From positions 4,687,035 to 4,751,034 of the forward strand of contig NW_002060946.1 in assembly GCF_000150275.1 (NCBI RefSeq): DNA of 64,000 nucleotides, written 5' to 3'. The notes beneath the pieces are model-generated. The model was not told the DNA's origin and made no database searches. It saw nothing but the letters and a program-made list of their open reading frames with translations. The stretch comes from Trichoplax adhaerens. Its lineage: Eukaryota > Placozoa > Uniplacotomia > Trichoplacea > Trichoplacidae. A program made the translations under genes and the position numbers. Shown piece after piece: positions 13,828 to 27,900 of this stretch; within the stretch, counting starts at the first letter, position 1; every line of letters starts with the position of its first letter.

Positions 13828-14365
13828 GATAGTCCCAAACTATAATATTATCACTGATTAAGTTGTACTGTATACTAGATATAGCTAATACTATATCTCC
13901 TTTCAAATTAATATAAAATTTTATTGGAATACCCTGCTTATAATTTAGTACTAGCCACGATAGTGGCAGCTTGCAAGTAAATAGCATGATTAATGGGGAT
14001 TGTAAGTCAGACGTGCTGACATTTTATACCGATGATATAGGTAGGATAGCACCTAATATTATTTTACTCACTATGAAACTTCCCACTCAAAAATCCAACT
14101 ATAGACCTATACTGATAGCTGTAGGCTAGATAGATGATGGATGATAGTTATAGATGGTTTCAAACTATATTTAACATCACCAATAAAGTTACATACTAGA
14201 TATAGCTAATATTCTTTCAAAATTAATATAAAATTTTATTTAAATCCTTTATAAAGATATCCTTATAATAATGTACTAGCCAAGATAGTGATGTTTACAA
14301 GCGAACAGCATAATTGATGAAGATCGTAAGTAAGACATACTGGTATGTATATCGGTGATACATTG
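13828..14365. repeat. Diverged direct duplication, 2 copies ~320 bp apart
   Basis: Shared elements in order are 'tactagatatagctaata', 'ttcaaattaatataaaatttta', 'agtactagccacgatagtg' versus 'tgtactagccaagatagtg', then 'gatcgtaagtaagac' versus 'gattgtaagtcagac'. Noncoding. Confidence 0.7.
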
Positions 14366-15973
14366 AAGGCAAAATAATATGATTCAATGATAACTAGATC
14401 TACATTAGGAACAAGTTCATTCATGATCTACTAAATCATCTAGTATCGTAATATAGCTATAAAAATAATCTCATTACAAATGGCAGTTAACGTCCATTTC
14501 TTGTCGTTGGATCGAGAATAAAGATGAAAGTAGAACAAACTAATAGATACGTTACTCTTTATTAGTCTTTCCTTAAGCCTAGAATAATGGTCATTATTGT
14601 TAACCAGCATCAGGATTCATGCTGATTTTTTATACCACCTTTTCATTATTCCCATTCTATCGACTAAATAAGATGCTAGCCTATCGTCGCAAGTTGGTAA
14701 TGAATGCTAGCCCTCTTAAGTTTCGCAATAACGATAATGATGAAAAACCCTATGTTGAAATAAAGCAGATAATAATATCTACAAATAAATGCCTTCTTAT
14801 TTCGTCAACCCTAACTTAGCTCTAGTAAGTTATTGCTTCCATAGAATGATGATTTTATTACGTCTTACTATTGTTATTTTGCCAAATATATCAAATTACC
14901 CTAGATGATGATGAATTAGTACTATCCCCTATGAATTCTACAACGAGCTATGACAATCGATTAACTAAAATCTCTTTTATTGCCAGTTCATCCAACTGTA
15001 ACATTAGCCATGATAGCAATGGAACACCAACTTAACTGGCAACGTTATTCTATGATTTTATTAATGATGATTCTATTCCTTCTTATCAATAAGCATTTAT
15101 TTCTGAACAAGGTAACCTGGGGTGGTAATGAATTGAGATTATATTTTCCCTTGATTCATCTAACTAACTGTGGCGATAATAGATATTGTCATATTACAAT
15201 ATCTTGATGACGATTGTATTTCTTCTTTTGACTATCTTCTTTTTTATTTGTTATTTTTTCTGATAATAAGATTACCCGTCGTCATTTATTGATCAGAATA
15301 AAATGCAAAGAAAGAAAGAAAGTAGGCTTGGACAACTCCTTTTAGTCCATCTCTCGTTCTGTCTACCAGGAAAAAACTATCTAGCGACGTAATTGTTATG
15401 GTAAACAGGCCAAGCATAACATTGTGACTGTTATTATTAGCCAATTCTAGTGGCGTGTTACTAAGCTTAATTAGCCGTATAGTATTGTATACATAAAAGT
15501 AGATAGTATAAATGCGTAAATTTACAATAGCTAAAGTATGTTATAGCTTGATTACATACAGGCAATAATCTATCTGTCGTTCTAACCAGTTACATTGCTT
15601 TTATGCTGTTTGGTGGGAGAGAAAAAATTTATTTAATCGTTTATCCCGTGTTTTCTTACTAACTTATTCTACCATATTATTTTCATCACTCTATCTAATA
15701 AACTCATCGAGCGCATTAGTAAGACATTTTTGTTCATTCCAAGTTAGATTCAGTTATTGCTACGGTAATTTTAGGTAATCACGATACTATAGTCTAATCG
15801 AAACCCTTGCTGTTAAGAAGAAGGGAAAAATATTGGAATCGATCAATTCTTTCTTCTCTGCTTATCTAATCGTTTTCTCGAACTTCGACCAATTTTGGCA
15901 TTTTCGTTGCTCTTGAATATTTCTCCTTTTCCTTTATTTCATTGGATTCCTTTTTGGCCTAAAGAATTTCAAT

Positions 15974-18900
15974 ATGGGTTGTGGCAGCAGCACTGTCGAT
16001 CAGAAAGCTGTGATAGCAAATAATCAAATTGAAAAAGATATTCGTGAACAAGAATTACAAGCCAAAAAGATCATCAAGTTATTATTACTAGGTTAGTCAT
16101 ACCATTTTCACTCTATTTTAATAATATTGAATAAATAAAGAAGTTTATTAATTCGCTAATGGTGACAAGAATATCATGAATTACAAATTTCATTTCGCCA
16201 TCTTTAATTACACCTTGATTGTACGAATAGAATACTAGTAGAGGCAACAAAGACATGTTACACAATTGTCGAACTAATATGTATTAATCATTGAAAGTTG
16301 ACGACTATTTTCTATTCCGTCTATATTTTAAAATAAATTTGCTGTCTAAGGATTACGTTAAGTATCACTTTAGGCAAGTCTGAAGTCTGCTTAATGATTT
16401 TGCAATCCTTAAAATAGTTGAAATACCAATCAAAAATGATCACATAACAAGCAGATTGGTTCTGATAGTATAGTATAGCGTTACAACTGATCGTCTAACC
16501 ATGACATATGAATTTTTTTAATTTTACGTGGCTTTACGATTTTGTAATATTTTTACACCTTTTCTCCTTGAAATGATGTATTCAGAATGAAAATATATTG
16601 ATAATAGCATCCGAATCATTGTATTTGCCATAGTTTCTAAATTTATTCTTATCAAGGCAGGGGAAGCTCAGTATTTCAATCTTATAGCCAAAATTGTTTT
16701 TCGTAACAAAATATACATAACCATCTTACATTGACGCTATTGTACTGGAAACTAGGTAGAAAGGGGCAGAATATCGGCAGGCTTATAAGTTTGACTTTAT
16801 TACGAACACATTGCAAAAAATAAAATTTGCTTTAAATGAGATTTTTTCTCATCTTATTTTAATAGCTATCATCCGTTTCGTTAATCTTGTTTTTTCTTCG
16901 ACTATACAATGATACAAACAAGAAACGAATTTGAATAAAATTGATGCAAGTATCAAGAGTTATTATGATCTAAACTAGTTGATAGAACACAAATCATCTG
17001 ATAATTCTAATAGATTGATCAGGATAAAAGAGAGAAAAAATGGTATTAATACACTACCTTGTATTACCTACCTCCTAATTACTATTACTCCAATTCATTA
17101 GTCTTATTTTTTCTTCATCTATTCAACCTTGCTAAACAAGAAGTAGATTTGATTAAAAGAGGTATAAGAATCAAAATTTATAATGAACAAACTGCCTGAT
17201 AGAACTTTGATACATATGTGTGGCTTAAAACGAGTTCAAAACAACATAAAATCATGATATTCTTAAACCATCTAGCACCCATAAGAATATGAATTTTGAT
17301 TTTCCTACTGTCTAGGATATAAATTGATCGATATATTTAATTAAAATACCATATTGATTTTTATGGTCAATTTTAGAATTCTAGATGGAATATGTTAGCA
17401 TGTTACACTAATTGTCGTCAAGGGAAAATATCACATAAAGCTCCAGCAGTGAAATATATCTTTTATCAAATCCGACATGTTTTCATGGAATTCATAAGCT
17501 TTCCTTGCTACTTCTGTGGCTTACGTTGGAGTCAAATGAGTTAATGCTATTCCAGGGTAACATCTAATATTAATTCTAACACTGTATTAGGATCGCTGTG
17601 ATCGCAGCATTAATGTAGTTGATCAGCTTGACTAGCATAATTAGTGAAAAGGTATACAATAGACCGAAATGAAATGAGAGATAGGATTTTTAAGTAGGAA
17701 TTTTAATTCCCGCTCTTTTATCCCATAAAATTAATCCTATCATTTTTCCTATTATCACAGTAGACTAGCTTTGAGCCAGCTAAATGAGAAATAGGAATAG
17801 AGGATGGCTTACGATTGTTAATATAGAACTAATTATGGGAAATTGACTAAGGTCTACCAAACCATCACCCTGACTTACTGTTTTAGCCTTAATACTGCCT
17901 CCAGGACAATCTAACAAACTGTATTTAACCTAATAGGCTAACTGGATATTTCTTTTTCTAATGTTGATTCAATTGCAATTATTAATGAGAGAAGAGAAAG
18001 ATTGCTAGAAGTTATTTGCTTTTACAGTAATTTTCTTTATACCCTGATTCTATTTATCTAACGAACTTATTCTAAATGATTAGAGCTATGGCTCAAGAAA
18101 AATTTATATTTATTAGATTAGCACTTTAGCCCCTACTTAATATTGTCATCATCTGCACTTCTGTTCTCAATATACATGCTATTGATATTCGATATGTTGG
18201 ATATAAGTTATAATGCTATCCATCTCATTAACTATCGTTACAATTGAACATGAAGACCAAAAAGTGTCGTGGCGGATGTTATGGCGAGTTATTACCTTTA
18301 AAAATCACTTACTCATCATCTTTAGTTCTATTCAAAAGTTCTGCTATTTATAATAAATACATCAGGTACGGGCAATGCTAATTAGTTTTTTTATTATTCA
18401 ATTTGCTATCCTCTTCGTTATAATATATCGGATGGCGATTATTTATTTTAATGCTTGATATTTAAGCAGTGTATTTATTGGAAAACATCAACAATTTAGA
18501 TAAGTAATATTTAGAGCAGTTAGGTAAAAGTTGGGAAAAATTAGTGTGCATTGGGCGACGATTACTTAATCACGGAATGCTTCCAATCATTATGCTCTTA
18601 ATTTAACAATTCAGTCTTTTTTAATCGCTAAGGTCAAGGTAATAACCGTTTATTAATTAATATAGCTATCAGTAGAAGATTTCACAATGAACCTCAGTGG
18701 TAGACGAAATATAAATAATTACAGAAAATGAACATGTCATAGCTATAGTTATATAACTATATTCGCAAAGGTCAACTATTCGGTGGCTATTGTTTTCTGT
18801 ATCAGTTTGAAGTCAAAATAGTAAAAAAACGGTAGAATAATAACTTCAAATATAGAAATCGAAAATACTTATTTGAATCTAGCTAAGCTCTTATGACTTT

Positions 18901-21900
18901 ATTCGAGATATTATCCTCCTTTCCAATTAAAAGAGCCGTACCCAATGCTCGTACAATCGATCATGGTATTATGATGCTTATTCTAGATGGTCATATGATA
19001 TTCAAATTTTTGCTATTAAGGCTTGAAATAGATAAAAAAAATTACCGGTATTAGCCATAATATAAATATAGAAGAGATGATAGCATTAGCAAACGTGCAT
19101 GTTAATAGGTAAAAATAAATACAGATAGCATAATAGATGAATTGATTATTTAAGAATATAAATATATCATTTTATAAGGGATTATCTAGACTTTCTTGTC
19201 TATTAAATCATTTATTGGAATCTCACAATTTGGATGATAATTGGATAATGGCAAAATCGGCCAGAAATCTAACTTTTTAGTACAGTTTGAAATTCAAGTC
19301 GTACTTCAGAACCATAAATAATCATAATCTGCACTGTCTTAAAAGGAATCTGGATCCATCTTATCGTGTTTATTATTATAAAAATTCACATTGTTGTGAT
19401 ACAAATACCGTTACTAAATGGATCACATCGATAGTAGTAAGATTGGAGCTGCTTAGACGGAATTTATTCTGTTACCATCTTTAGTGCTCAAGAGGTAGTC
19501 CTGTGGTTCGTCATCGATTTAGCCTTCACAGAAATGATGTAGGTTAGATTGGCTTTCTTATGGAATAGCATAGACATGGCTGTCGAATAGGTTTATTCAC
19601 GCCCTCTTATAGTAAATACATACTCTTGTAGCCAATAATCAATGTTTAACTGTATCATTAAATAGCATAAGATGACATCAGACATTGATTCTCTTTTTAG
19701 AAATATCTGATGCGTGAACATGCAATAATTTAATGACACACTGTATTAATCTATTATATCTAAAATATTGATCAATACAGACGCATCTTAAATACCAATT
19801 GTAAATAATTTAGCAGCGATTTTACTCATGTTCGTTAGCCTAGCTTTAAAGTGATGACTATTGCTATGATTGTATGTACTAGAAATGTAGACGATCATTT
19901 CGTGTAGAAAATACCTTAGACATTACATATTACGAGTACTTAGCCATTTTATAATATTATGGCTAGGGGAAGATACGCTATAAGTTTATTTCCATTCTCT
20001 ATCACTTTATGCCAATCAAATTTAAGTTATAGTTTTTCTAGAGCAAATGTGAAATATCAATTTTTATAGAAACAGAAATAAAGAAGAAATGTCTATTCAA
20101 AATGATTTAGATTATTTTAACACAACTAACTATTACCTAGAAACATGGCGTAATTATCTATTATTTAATACAAAAATGTTCATAAGATAACAAATTTCAG
20201 AAATATCTTTCCGTTTTAGTATGAAATGTGATGAATTTACAATCAATAAATTTCAGCTTCATCGTTGTACAAAATATTTATCTATTTTACTAGATTGAAG
20301 TGGGATTAAGCCATAAGTAAAGCGAATAAATCTTTCAATTCGGTTTTGAAGAGAACAGACCTTTTGAGTTTGAAATGCTTATACATTAAAGAAATGAAGA
20401 TAAAAGTAAAGAGTTTTAAGTAACATCCCAAACTTAAGTGCTTGGGTTGATGGTTAAGACCGCCATCACGGGAATATTTTACTTTTTCTCGATTTAGCTT
20501 AATGGGATAGAAATTAACTATTAAGAGAAATAAAGTGTACAAACTCCCTTTATATCATTAACCCATTACTGACTATCTAATCATCTACAGAAAACCGAAA
20601 ATGGCTTAAAATGCATAGCTTATCTTGATAATATAAGCCTTATCTTTTAGTAAATACGTAGCAAGGCCCCACTTGATAATAAAATGTTACTTGAACTAAG
20701 CATATTGACTGGATTTATATCGTTGATATGACATGGAGAATATTACAGTAGTAGCATTTTCCTTGAATTTGAAATAAAATCATTTGTTTTATCCCTTCAG
20801 TAGCTTATTTTCATCTATTTAACTCGCATAAAACATGCGGCTGAAATGATAAGAAATTATGAAATAATGTTCCTATGCAATATGTGTCCACAAGCTATAT
20901 AGTAAACGAAAATTTCTATCCGCAAGATATAGATATTTTTCTTAAAAGCTAGTAATTTTACACAATAAACCTTAAATACCTTATTTTAAAAGTGTTTTGC
21001 AGGTATTTTTATTCTAAATCTTTGTTGGCATATTATCGTAATTCCAGCCTATAGTTAGGTTTCTACTTCACTTTCTATAGTGAGTAACTATAATAACCCG
21101 ATTTTCAATAAAAAAAATCGGAAGAAAGTGAAATTATTATATAATTAAGCTGTTATATTATTATGTAAGTAACAATTGACATATATAGGTGCCTTTATTG
21201 CTTCAATTTCATGCAAAACAACGTAAAAGGTCATTTGACTTTTATGATTGGCCAAATATCACAATAGAAATTACCGAATTTAAGATACTTTGAGATACTT
21301 TTGTGCATAAATGAAAAGTCATTCTATAACACAGATAAAATCGTAATACCTCTAATGTTTAGGAATAAATAGATATCAACTTTTATTAATCAAATCTTTA
21401 TCAAATACAGCATATATTAGTAAATAAGTTTAATTAACATCGACACCAAATTTCAACTGAATTCATAAATCCATTAACTATCACGATTTATAGAAAATCT
21501 AATTCATGACCGGATTCTATGTATTGCTCATAGCATGTTACATGTAATATCAAATAGGATATAGTTAGAAGAGAATTATTAAAACGATGAAAATCGAAAA
21601 GTTGAATTAGTGCTAAGGTAAGCAAAGTGTAATCGATAAAAGTATCGAAGTAGCGTTAATTAATGAAAATTAGTTATTCGATTACCAACCGTTGTATTAG
21701 ATTTGTAACGATAAAGTATATAAAGGATAATTTAATATTTTATTAATTAGCTAACATATCAGCTGAAGCTACTGAACATCCTTAGTGATCTTATCCACAA
21801 CTAATAAAACTAAATGAAAGGGTCACAAAGTGAATGAATGTATGAAATGATTACTCTGGTAATATCTACAAAGTGAGGCAGATATTTTTGTCATTACTAT

Positions 21901-24900
21901 TGGAACTACCGTAGAATGAGATCATTTAAAATTTACATCTAAGGGAAAGCCATTAATAATTTTATCTTGAGTGTAGAAATTGACTGCTAATAGCTCCATC
22001 TTGAGCAAAATAAACATGCTCATATGAATTTTTGCAGCTTCTTTTGCAATTAAAATCTATTCTATCTTAATTAAAGTACTTTAACTTTAAAATATTTTAT
22101 TTATAGATTGATAGCGTCTAACAGAAGTATGTTACTTTCGAATAGTACTAAAGCTATTCTTGTAAGTTGAAAATGCAATCGGTAGTATAACATCGAATTT
22201 ATCATCTATTATAACGTAATAGACGATTAATTTAAATGAAGTATTGATTATTTTCAAAATTGATCAGTATTGATGATCCCTACAGTTGCATTTATAAGTT
22301 ATCTTTTTTTAATTTATTAATATGAAGAAATAAATTTTAGATGCCACTGAAAGATATAGATGAATTATATAATTATCTTTCAGCTTCCAAACTATCCTAA
22401 ATTTACTATATATCCAACATTGACTGATTGCAATTTATAATTAATAAGTTGACCTATTAAGGAATAGTAGATAAAATAAAATACGTGCATATAAAAATGA
22501 TTTAATCGCGGTTTAGGTTCTAAGGTTCTACATTCTGTAGTAGTATGATCTAATAGTTTAGGCCAATAGTCTAAAAGAAGGAAAATCGAAATCAATAATA
22601 ATAGGGATAATAGTTGTAAGCTACTTGTCAGTATCTCCAGATACTGTAATTAGCTGAGCATTTCTCGCTAACTTAATCATTTCCAAAGTAGAAATCCTAA
22701 GATACAGATCACGTTGATATCAAAATTTCAAGTAGCAAATTCTTATGTTTAGTTTCTATTTATGATATCATTTTTCGTCAATTTAGTTAATTCTAAGTTA
22801 ATGAGGAGGTGCTCGAATAAGCTTTATAGTGATCAAAACAACTTAACACTAGATCATAGCTTAAAATGCGGAAATGTTTAAAAAGTATTTTATCCTGGTT
22901 TAATAGATTATGTTATTGAATAGACGTGTATCCAGTAAGTTAATAGAACAATATTCTAAAGGAATTCGTCGAATAGAGACTCATTTTTATTAGTAGGTTT
23001 GCTATGCAAGGAAATAATATCAATGTCGCTCCTTATTGATAGCTTAAGGCAATAATTATAACTTTTTAAAATGTTTATTTGAATTTCTTGACAGCAGCAT
23101 AGAAGAAAATTTAAATAAATAAATAGTAATAAAAAAATTGAGCAGTTATGTCTGATTATCATTTTCGCTAGCTATCTTCACTCTAATTCAGTAATCTACT
23201 TATAAATATAGTTTTAATAAGAGAGGCATTCATCCGGGTTTATGAGATGATTTATTGTAAGGCATTTTGGAGCTATTTTAATTTTTATCACGATCTTTAT
23301 TTAAATCATGAATTAAATATACATTTGTGATATACAGTAAAGTAAAATGGGGAATGACCTCGTTAAAAATCATACAGTATAGCACAATATGCTATTGTAT
23401 TGGATTTGCTAAAAAATAAATATTGATATATTTGGCGTTAGTACAGAAAAAATTGAGTGAAAATGTGTGAAAATTTGTCTTTTAATTAGCCTAGTTGTCA
23501 ACTCGTTAACCTTATGAAAAGTATTGAAAAGTAACCAAACTTTCGACTCGAACATCATACTTTTCATAGCAGTGCTACAAAGAAAATGAAGGTTATACCA
23601 TAAGAATACAACAAAGTTTGAAATTGAGATCTCAAGTATAGGTGCTGTACCGGTAAAAATAAAGTAGAGAACAATATAGTGGAACTTGATACATGATATG
23701 ACTAAACCTGAGTCCTTGGAGACATCGAGAATTAATCGTGCATTAGATGTATTGAATTATCAACTTAGACTAAATGCAGAATTGATACTTTGCTATCCAG
23801 CCCTAACCATTATTGGTCACATTATATGATGTTCTAGGTTCCTTAATATGCCTGTCCTCCATACGAGATTATATGCCTATGTCGTAACTGATCTATTACC
23901 ACAGCGACTATTTTTTCAAGTCTGAGACGATTATGCCTGTAGCCACAGATTATCAGCGATCTATGAATTATTTTTTTTTAAGTTAATTTAATTCTTATCT
24001 GTTAGTTAAAGCTTAACAGATTGTTGCCAGTAGCCTTATAGTAGATTGATTTTTTTTCAGTGTGTCTATGAAATAATATGCTAATTCTGGTGCGGTATAT
24101 TTTTATCCGAAGGCATATTTTATATTGAGATAGATATTATTGACGCTATTCAATGTTTTAAGAGTAAATCTATCCTAAATTGATAATGGCAGCCTAAAAG
24201 TTTTTATCCAAGTCTTAATATGGTTCCATAACAGGAATTATTTAAGAAAGAATTACTTGAGGATCCTAGAGCTAATTATTGTAACAAGTGTGTCATAATA
24301 TTTTATATTGATACATGATAATCTATCCAAGAATAGAGTGCATTACTATAAAAGGAATAAAAAATAGCATGAATTAGCTTGAATGGAGCATACCTAGCCG
24401 ATGAAATGCGTTTTTCAAATTTAAAACAAAATAAATCAACTACTATGAAATAGTAGCATACAATTATGATTCGAATTGATAACTAAGGAGAGTAAAGTTG
24501 ATAGAATATATTACTTCTTGATTTGGATTAGCTCGTTTAGATAATTTCAGTAGAAAAAGTCAATAAAGAGCTTATATTTGGATTAAATAATAGGACAAGA
24601 TCCAGTAAAACAAAGCATGGTCGGTTTCTGGTGTCCACAGCTTACTTTACCAAATCATTTTTACTAACTTAAATTCGTCAAGGTTGAGCACATCAAAATT
24701 TAAAGACATCAATTATATAATTATCGTTTAATCTGGTAGAGTTTACTTTCTACCGTACTCTTTAAATTCGATGAATTTCGTTAATTTATCCGTACAACTT
24801 CACATATTTTTATTTATTTATCCAGTGTTCAATTACATTGATTCTGAGTTTATGATCGGGTAAATATTCATATTCACACTGTTCTAATTCAATAGATGAT

Positions 24901-27900
24901 ACTGTAATATCTATTCAATATAATACCGTTACGTAAAAGCAGGATTACCTATATTAATTTATTTTATCATCAAATGAAGATTAATCTTTCTATGTATTAA
25001 AATTATTTGTTATAATCAATAACAGGTGCTGCAGAATCGGGCAAAAGTACTATCGCTAAACAATTGAAGTAAGTATTGTCCGAGATCATTGTACGTAGAT
25101 AATCGAATAGAAAGAAAAATATCTTAATCGATGATTGATTTATTGCTATATTTAATATTACCGACATCTTTAAACAATGATTTATGATGACGTAGATGTT
25201 GAATAAATTTTAATATTCGTATTAAGGAAAGTCAATAACATCCGGCAGATTAGATAAATTTAAAATTTGTCTTAAATTCCCTAAAGGAGCTAAGAAATAA
25301 ATTTTATAGTTTTCTAAATAAAATCATATAAGAAGCGATGTAATTTTGATCTCTAAAAATATTTATGTCATTCCTCTTACTAATATCCTATCTAGTTAGA
25401 TAGATAGAAAATAAGTTTAGATATCGTATAATATGTACTTAAGCCTGCTCTTTCAATTCTTAATTCACAAGTCATCAACCTGATCAACTATAATAATAGT
25501 CATTTTGTCATCTTTATTGATATCCAATACGTTTAATAATAGAGCATTCATAGCTACCACACTTAATTTAACTTACGGCCCTTATATGAGAGTATATTTT
25601 CGTTACTTGAATAACGATTTTGATATAATTGCTTTCTTTCTATAGTGAAGATCTTGTGTCATTAAATTATTAGAACAACGCAATTGAGATTAGCTGTCGT
25701 AATTTTGAAATCTTAAAATGAAGAGTTTTTTTGTTCATAATTTAAAAGTAGCTAAAATTATGGAACCTTGCATTTTGGTTAACAATCTTGATTGATTCCT
25801 ATACCATCTCGACAAATTTGGAACCATAACAGTTTCAGCTGAACTCATCGTTTCAATTATTCTTTAAGTTGAATAATTTAAAAATTTTCCCTTCTATTTT
25901 AGAACGCGATAGTGTTCAAGTAAAACTTAATCTGATGTGTATAAAATTATCAATATCTATTCAAGATTTAATCTTCTGTTATGCTAGAGACATTCTAGTA
26001 TCGATAAAATTTTTTTTAATTTAACCCTAAGGCATTTACGTATAAGCTTTTCTAGCACTTTTAAAATTATATATATGTATACAGAAATTAATAGCATGTC
26101 AAGTGTCCGTGATATCTTGAATCCTAACTGAATTCATATTTAAAGATATTCCTCATCAAATATCTTCTATGCTAAAATTTAGTACATGAATTATACTCTT
26201 AATATAATCATACTATTTAAAGACTGAAATAATTTTAACTATATTTTTATGTCTAATTTATATCTTGAATCAATTTCTTAGAATTATTCATATGGAAGGT
26301 TTTACTAAGAATGATATCGAGAAAGCCAAACCTATTATTTACAGTAACATTGTTCACACATTTATACAAATTCTGCAAAATATGAGACCGTTGAAACTTG
26401 AATTTAATAGTGAACAACGGCAGGTAAATTATAGGCATAATTAGTTTCTATTTATGAAGAATAACTGTGTTTCCAGATGATGATGGCGATATAAGTTACT
26501 ATAATGTAACTATTTAATACATCTGCTAGAGACTATATGAGCTATCATAATACTAAATAAAATTTACGATGTGATGTACCTAGTACGATTTGATTCAGTT
26601 TAAAGGCAGAGACACTGTTTTACCGCGTTTACTATCTCAGTAATATAGTCAATTGCTGTAGATACTAGATAAAAATTTCAAAACGCCACATTACCATAGT
26701 AAAATTTTTAAACAGTCCTTTGCATTAAATGCATTCTTACTATCATTTTAAAATTCTATTATACAGGCTGATGCCAATCAACTATTTGACATTATTGGCA
26801 AAATGAAAGACACTGATCCCTATCCACCTAGCGTTTTGAAATCTATGAATGCTTTATTAGCAGATGGTGGATTTCAAACTACAATAAAACGTGGACATGA
26901 ATATCATCTTCATGATTCCGCTGAATAGTAAGTCTATATTTTAACTGACTCTTAGACCTCGCTATCATTTCCATAGAGGCACGAATTGAAGTATTCGTAT
27001 AGATTTGCTGAGAGTACTGCGCTAGCTGATTTAATGCTACTATTCTGTCTTTATTTCATTCATATAAATGTAGCTTAAAGTTTCTCGCATGTGTAAAAGT
27101 ATTCAAATATTCATATGGCTTTAACTTGTGTTAATAAATTTAGTAAAGACTGGTTACTGGAAATGTAATTGAAATTATTCCTGGTGTCGATATCAATTTT
27201 TTTAGAATGATAGATCATCTAAACTATTGAATTTCTGGCTATAATGAATATATTTAATTTTTTAACCTGAGATTTATCTAAATTTAGCTTCCTAAAGTCT
27301 CTTGATCGTATCGGAAATGACAATTATGAGCCTACTGAACAAGATATTCTGCGGTCAAGACTTCGCACAACGGGTGTAAATCAGATTGAGTTCGAGTTTA
27401 AGATGCTTAATTTCCAGTAAGTTCAATCTTTCTTGGCGATATTTTACTCAGTACCCATATTTCGTAAATAAAATGAATTCATAGGCCAGTATCGGGACAA
27501 AGAGAAACTATTCGTGAGGCTAGATGTAGTTTACTGTCAGCTAAAAAAAATTTCAATTTATGTGGCCTTGTTTTATGTCTATTTCGATTGAAGAAAATAT
27601 GTTGCATACAGTATATAACTTTAACGAGTAGAAGTTCTCTATTTCTATAAATATCTCACGGAAGATGAAATCCTGTCAGTATACTCATAATATTGTAAAA
27701 GTACGAACAATAGCTGCGGTACTATCTGTTCAATATTTGAGTCGGGCATACTTGCATGATTACTTTTAATTTTGAATATTTATTCATGATAACTTTGCTA
27801 CCTGGTGGGGTAATAAATAGATATAGATGTCGTCATGATAGTACTGCTAATGCCTATGATACAACTCTGAATTAGTTGACTATTTTTGCTCCCAGTCCTA

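Larger units (their letters stand above)
8401..15973. other. Gene-poor region upstream of G-alpha, with duplicated blocks
   Basis: No recognisable gene. It contains three old, diverged direct duplications, listed separately. Short open frames at 10207-10443, 14619-14819 and 14980-15207 are unassigned. The last two have slightly protein-like stretches, the second following a 'ttgccag' acceptor-like site, but no family or joined reading frame could be found. The terminal ~600 bases should include the G-alpha promoter and 5'UTR. Confidence 0.4.

Noticed and set aside
14619-15207. Two short frames (with MLAYRRKLVMNASPLKF and HPTVTLAMIAMEHQLNW)
   Set aside because: They look slightly protein-like, but no family resemblance and no consistent joined frame was found, so they are not called as a gene.
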